Source of the DNA: DASTQL01 sp035761805
GTDB lineage: Bacteria > Actinomycetota > Actinomycetes > Jiangellales > Jiangellaceae
Direction of reading: 5' to 3'
Assembly: GCA_035761805.1 (NCBI GenBank)
Contig: DASTQL010000151.1
Coordinates: 1-13,899, forward strand
DNA length: 13,899 bases
Positions 13,629-13,899 of the stretch are shown piece by piece. Made by a program: the position numbers and the translations under genes. Every line of letters starts with the position of its first letter. Positions within the stretch are counted from its first letter, which is position 1. A model generated the notes under the pieces. It had not been told where the DNA came from and did not search any database. It saw nothing but the letters and a program-made list of their open reading frames with translations.

Positions 13629-13899
13629 GTCGGTCCCTCCCGCTCGCGGCGGGCGCGTGCGCTCGCGACCACCGTGTCGACCATGGCCGCGCAGGAGCCG
13701 GGATCCGGGGCCAGCGTGGAGGCCTCCTCGGGGGTGAGCAGGCCCGAGTGGCGCAGTGCGCCCGCGAGCGACGTCCCCGCCGCCTGTCCCTCCGCGAGCG
13801 CCGCGTGCAGGCGCTCCCGGGCGACGTGCCTGCCGAGACGCTCCGAGAGGATGGTCAGGGCCTGCTCGCTCGCGGAGTACCCACCGAGATTCCTGCCCA
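13619..13899 (-). CDS. Adenylosuccinate-lyase / carboxymuconate-cycloisomerase-type lyase (C-terminal part)
   Basis: Only the last 93 residues are in the window; the gene continues past the right edge. The frame reads GRNLGGYSASEQALTILSERLGRHVARERLHAAL, AEGQAAGTSLAGALRHSGLL, then DPGSCAAMVDTVVASARARRERE and stops at TAG (13621-13619). This is the C-terminal helical domain of the adenylosuccinate lyase / 3-carboxy-cis,cis-muconate cycloisomerase branch of the fumarase superfamily (pattern N-L-x6-S-E-x6-L-x4-G-R-x2-A, then L-x4 and D-P-x6-M-V-D). The active-site regions lie outside the window, so the reaction cannot be named. It is the first visible gene of the minus-strand operon and overlaps the PLP gene by 10 nt. 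Two lyases of one superfamily in one operon is notable. Confidence 0.72.
   Translation of the reverse strand, partial: GRNLGGYSASEQALTILSERLGRHVARERLHAALAEGQAAGTSLAGALRHSGLLTPEEASTLAPDPGSCAAMVDTVVASARARREREGPTWP

Overview
The window looks like a chromosomal piece of a high-GC actinobacterium. GC is very high, third codon positions are almost all G or C, and GTG starts are common. It carries a TIGR03086 protein (a family tied to mycothiol-type chemistry in actinobacteria) and an AlkZ-like winged-helix protein, and most of its families are common in that phylum. I see no tRNA, rRNA, CRISPR array, insertion sequence or clear phage module. A genus cannot be fixed from sequence reading alone.

Left part (1-4984) is a loose set of single genes: the 3' end of an AlkZ-like winged-helix protein; a cytosolic-looking M23 endopeptidase with a peptidoglycan-binding tail; a convergent isochorismatase-family cysteine hydrolase; about 1 kb with no convincing gene; an epoxide hydrolase; about 0.4 kb with nothing clear; and a TIGR03086/DinB-like protein. 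The epoxide hydrolase sits between two non-coding stretches, which hints at a separate history.

Right part (5031-13899) is far more organised and is the region to look at. It holds three transcription units. (A) Minus strand: a cupin-XRE regulator (6315-6890), then an MFS transporter (5031-6245). (B) Plus strand, divergent from A: a CoA-disulfide-reductase-like flavoprotein, an 84-residue unknown protein, a Sll0783/MSMEG_0572-type nitrogen-starvation response protein (DsrE-like fold) and an OsmC-family protein (7088-9747). (C) Minus strand, converging on B: a fumarase/adenylosuccinate-lyase-type protein (cut by the window edge), a D-cysteine desulfhydrase/ACC-deaminase-like PLP enzyme, an argininosuccinate-lyase-like protein and a DUF1116 (AllG/YlbE-like) protein. 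The genes of C overlap each other by 10, 4 and 4 nt, so they must be co-expressed. Units A and B share a 197-bp divergent control region with an 18-bp inverted repeat (CGTTGA-N6-TCAACG) lying over candidate -10 boxes of both directions; it is the best operator candidate for the cupin-XRE regulator. B and C overlap tail to tail by 32 nt.

Working hypothesis (inference): A+B+C form one catabolic or detoxification locus. C would take apart a nitrogen-rich, possibly ureido- or thiol-bearing amino-acid derivative by C-N lyase, PLP elimination and carbamoyl-type steps. B would handle a reactive thiol, persulfide or nitrile-type product. A would sense a small ligand and move substrate or product. The flavoprotein and the argininosuccinate-lyase-like protein both carry substitutions at positions normally essential in their families, so their reactions may differ from those of the named relatives.
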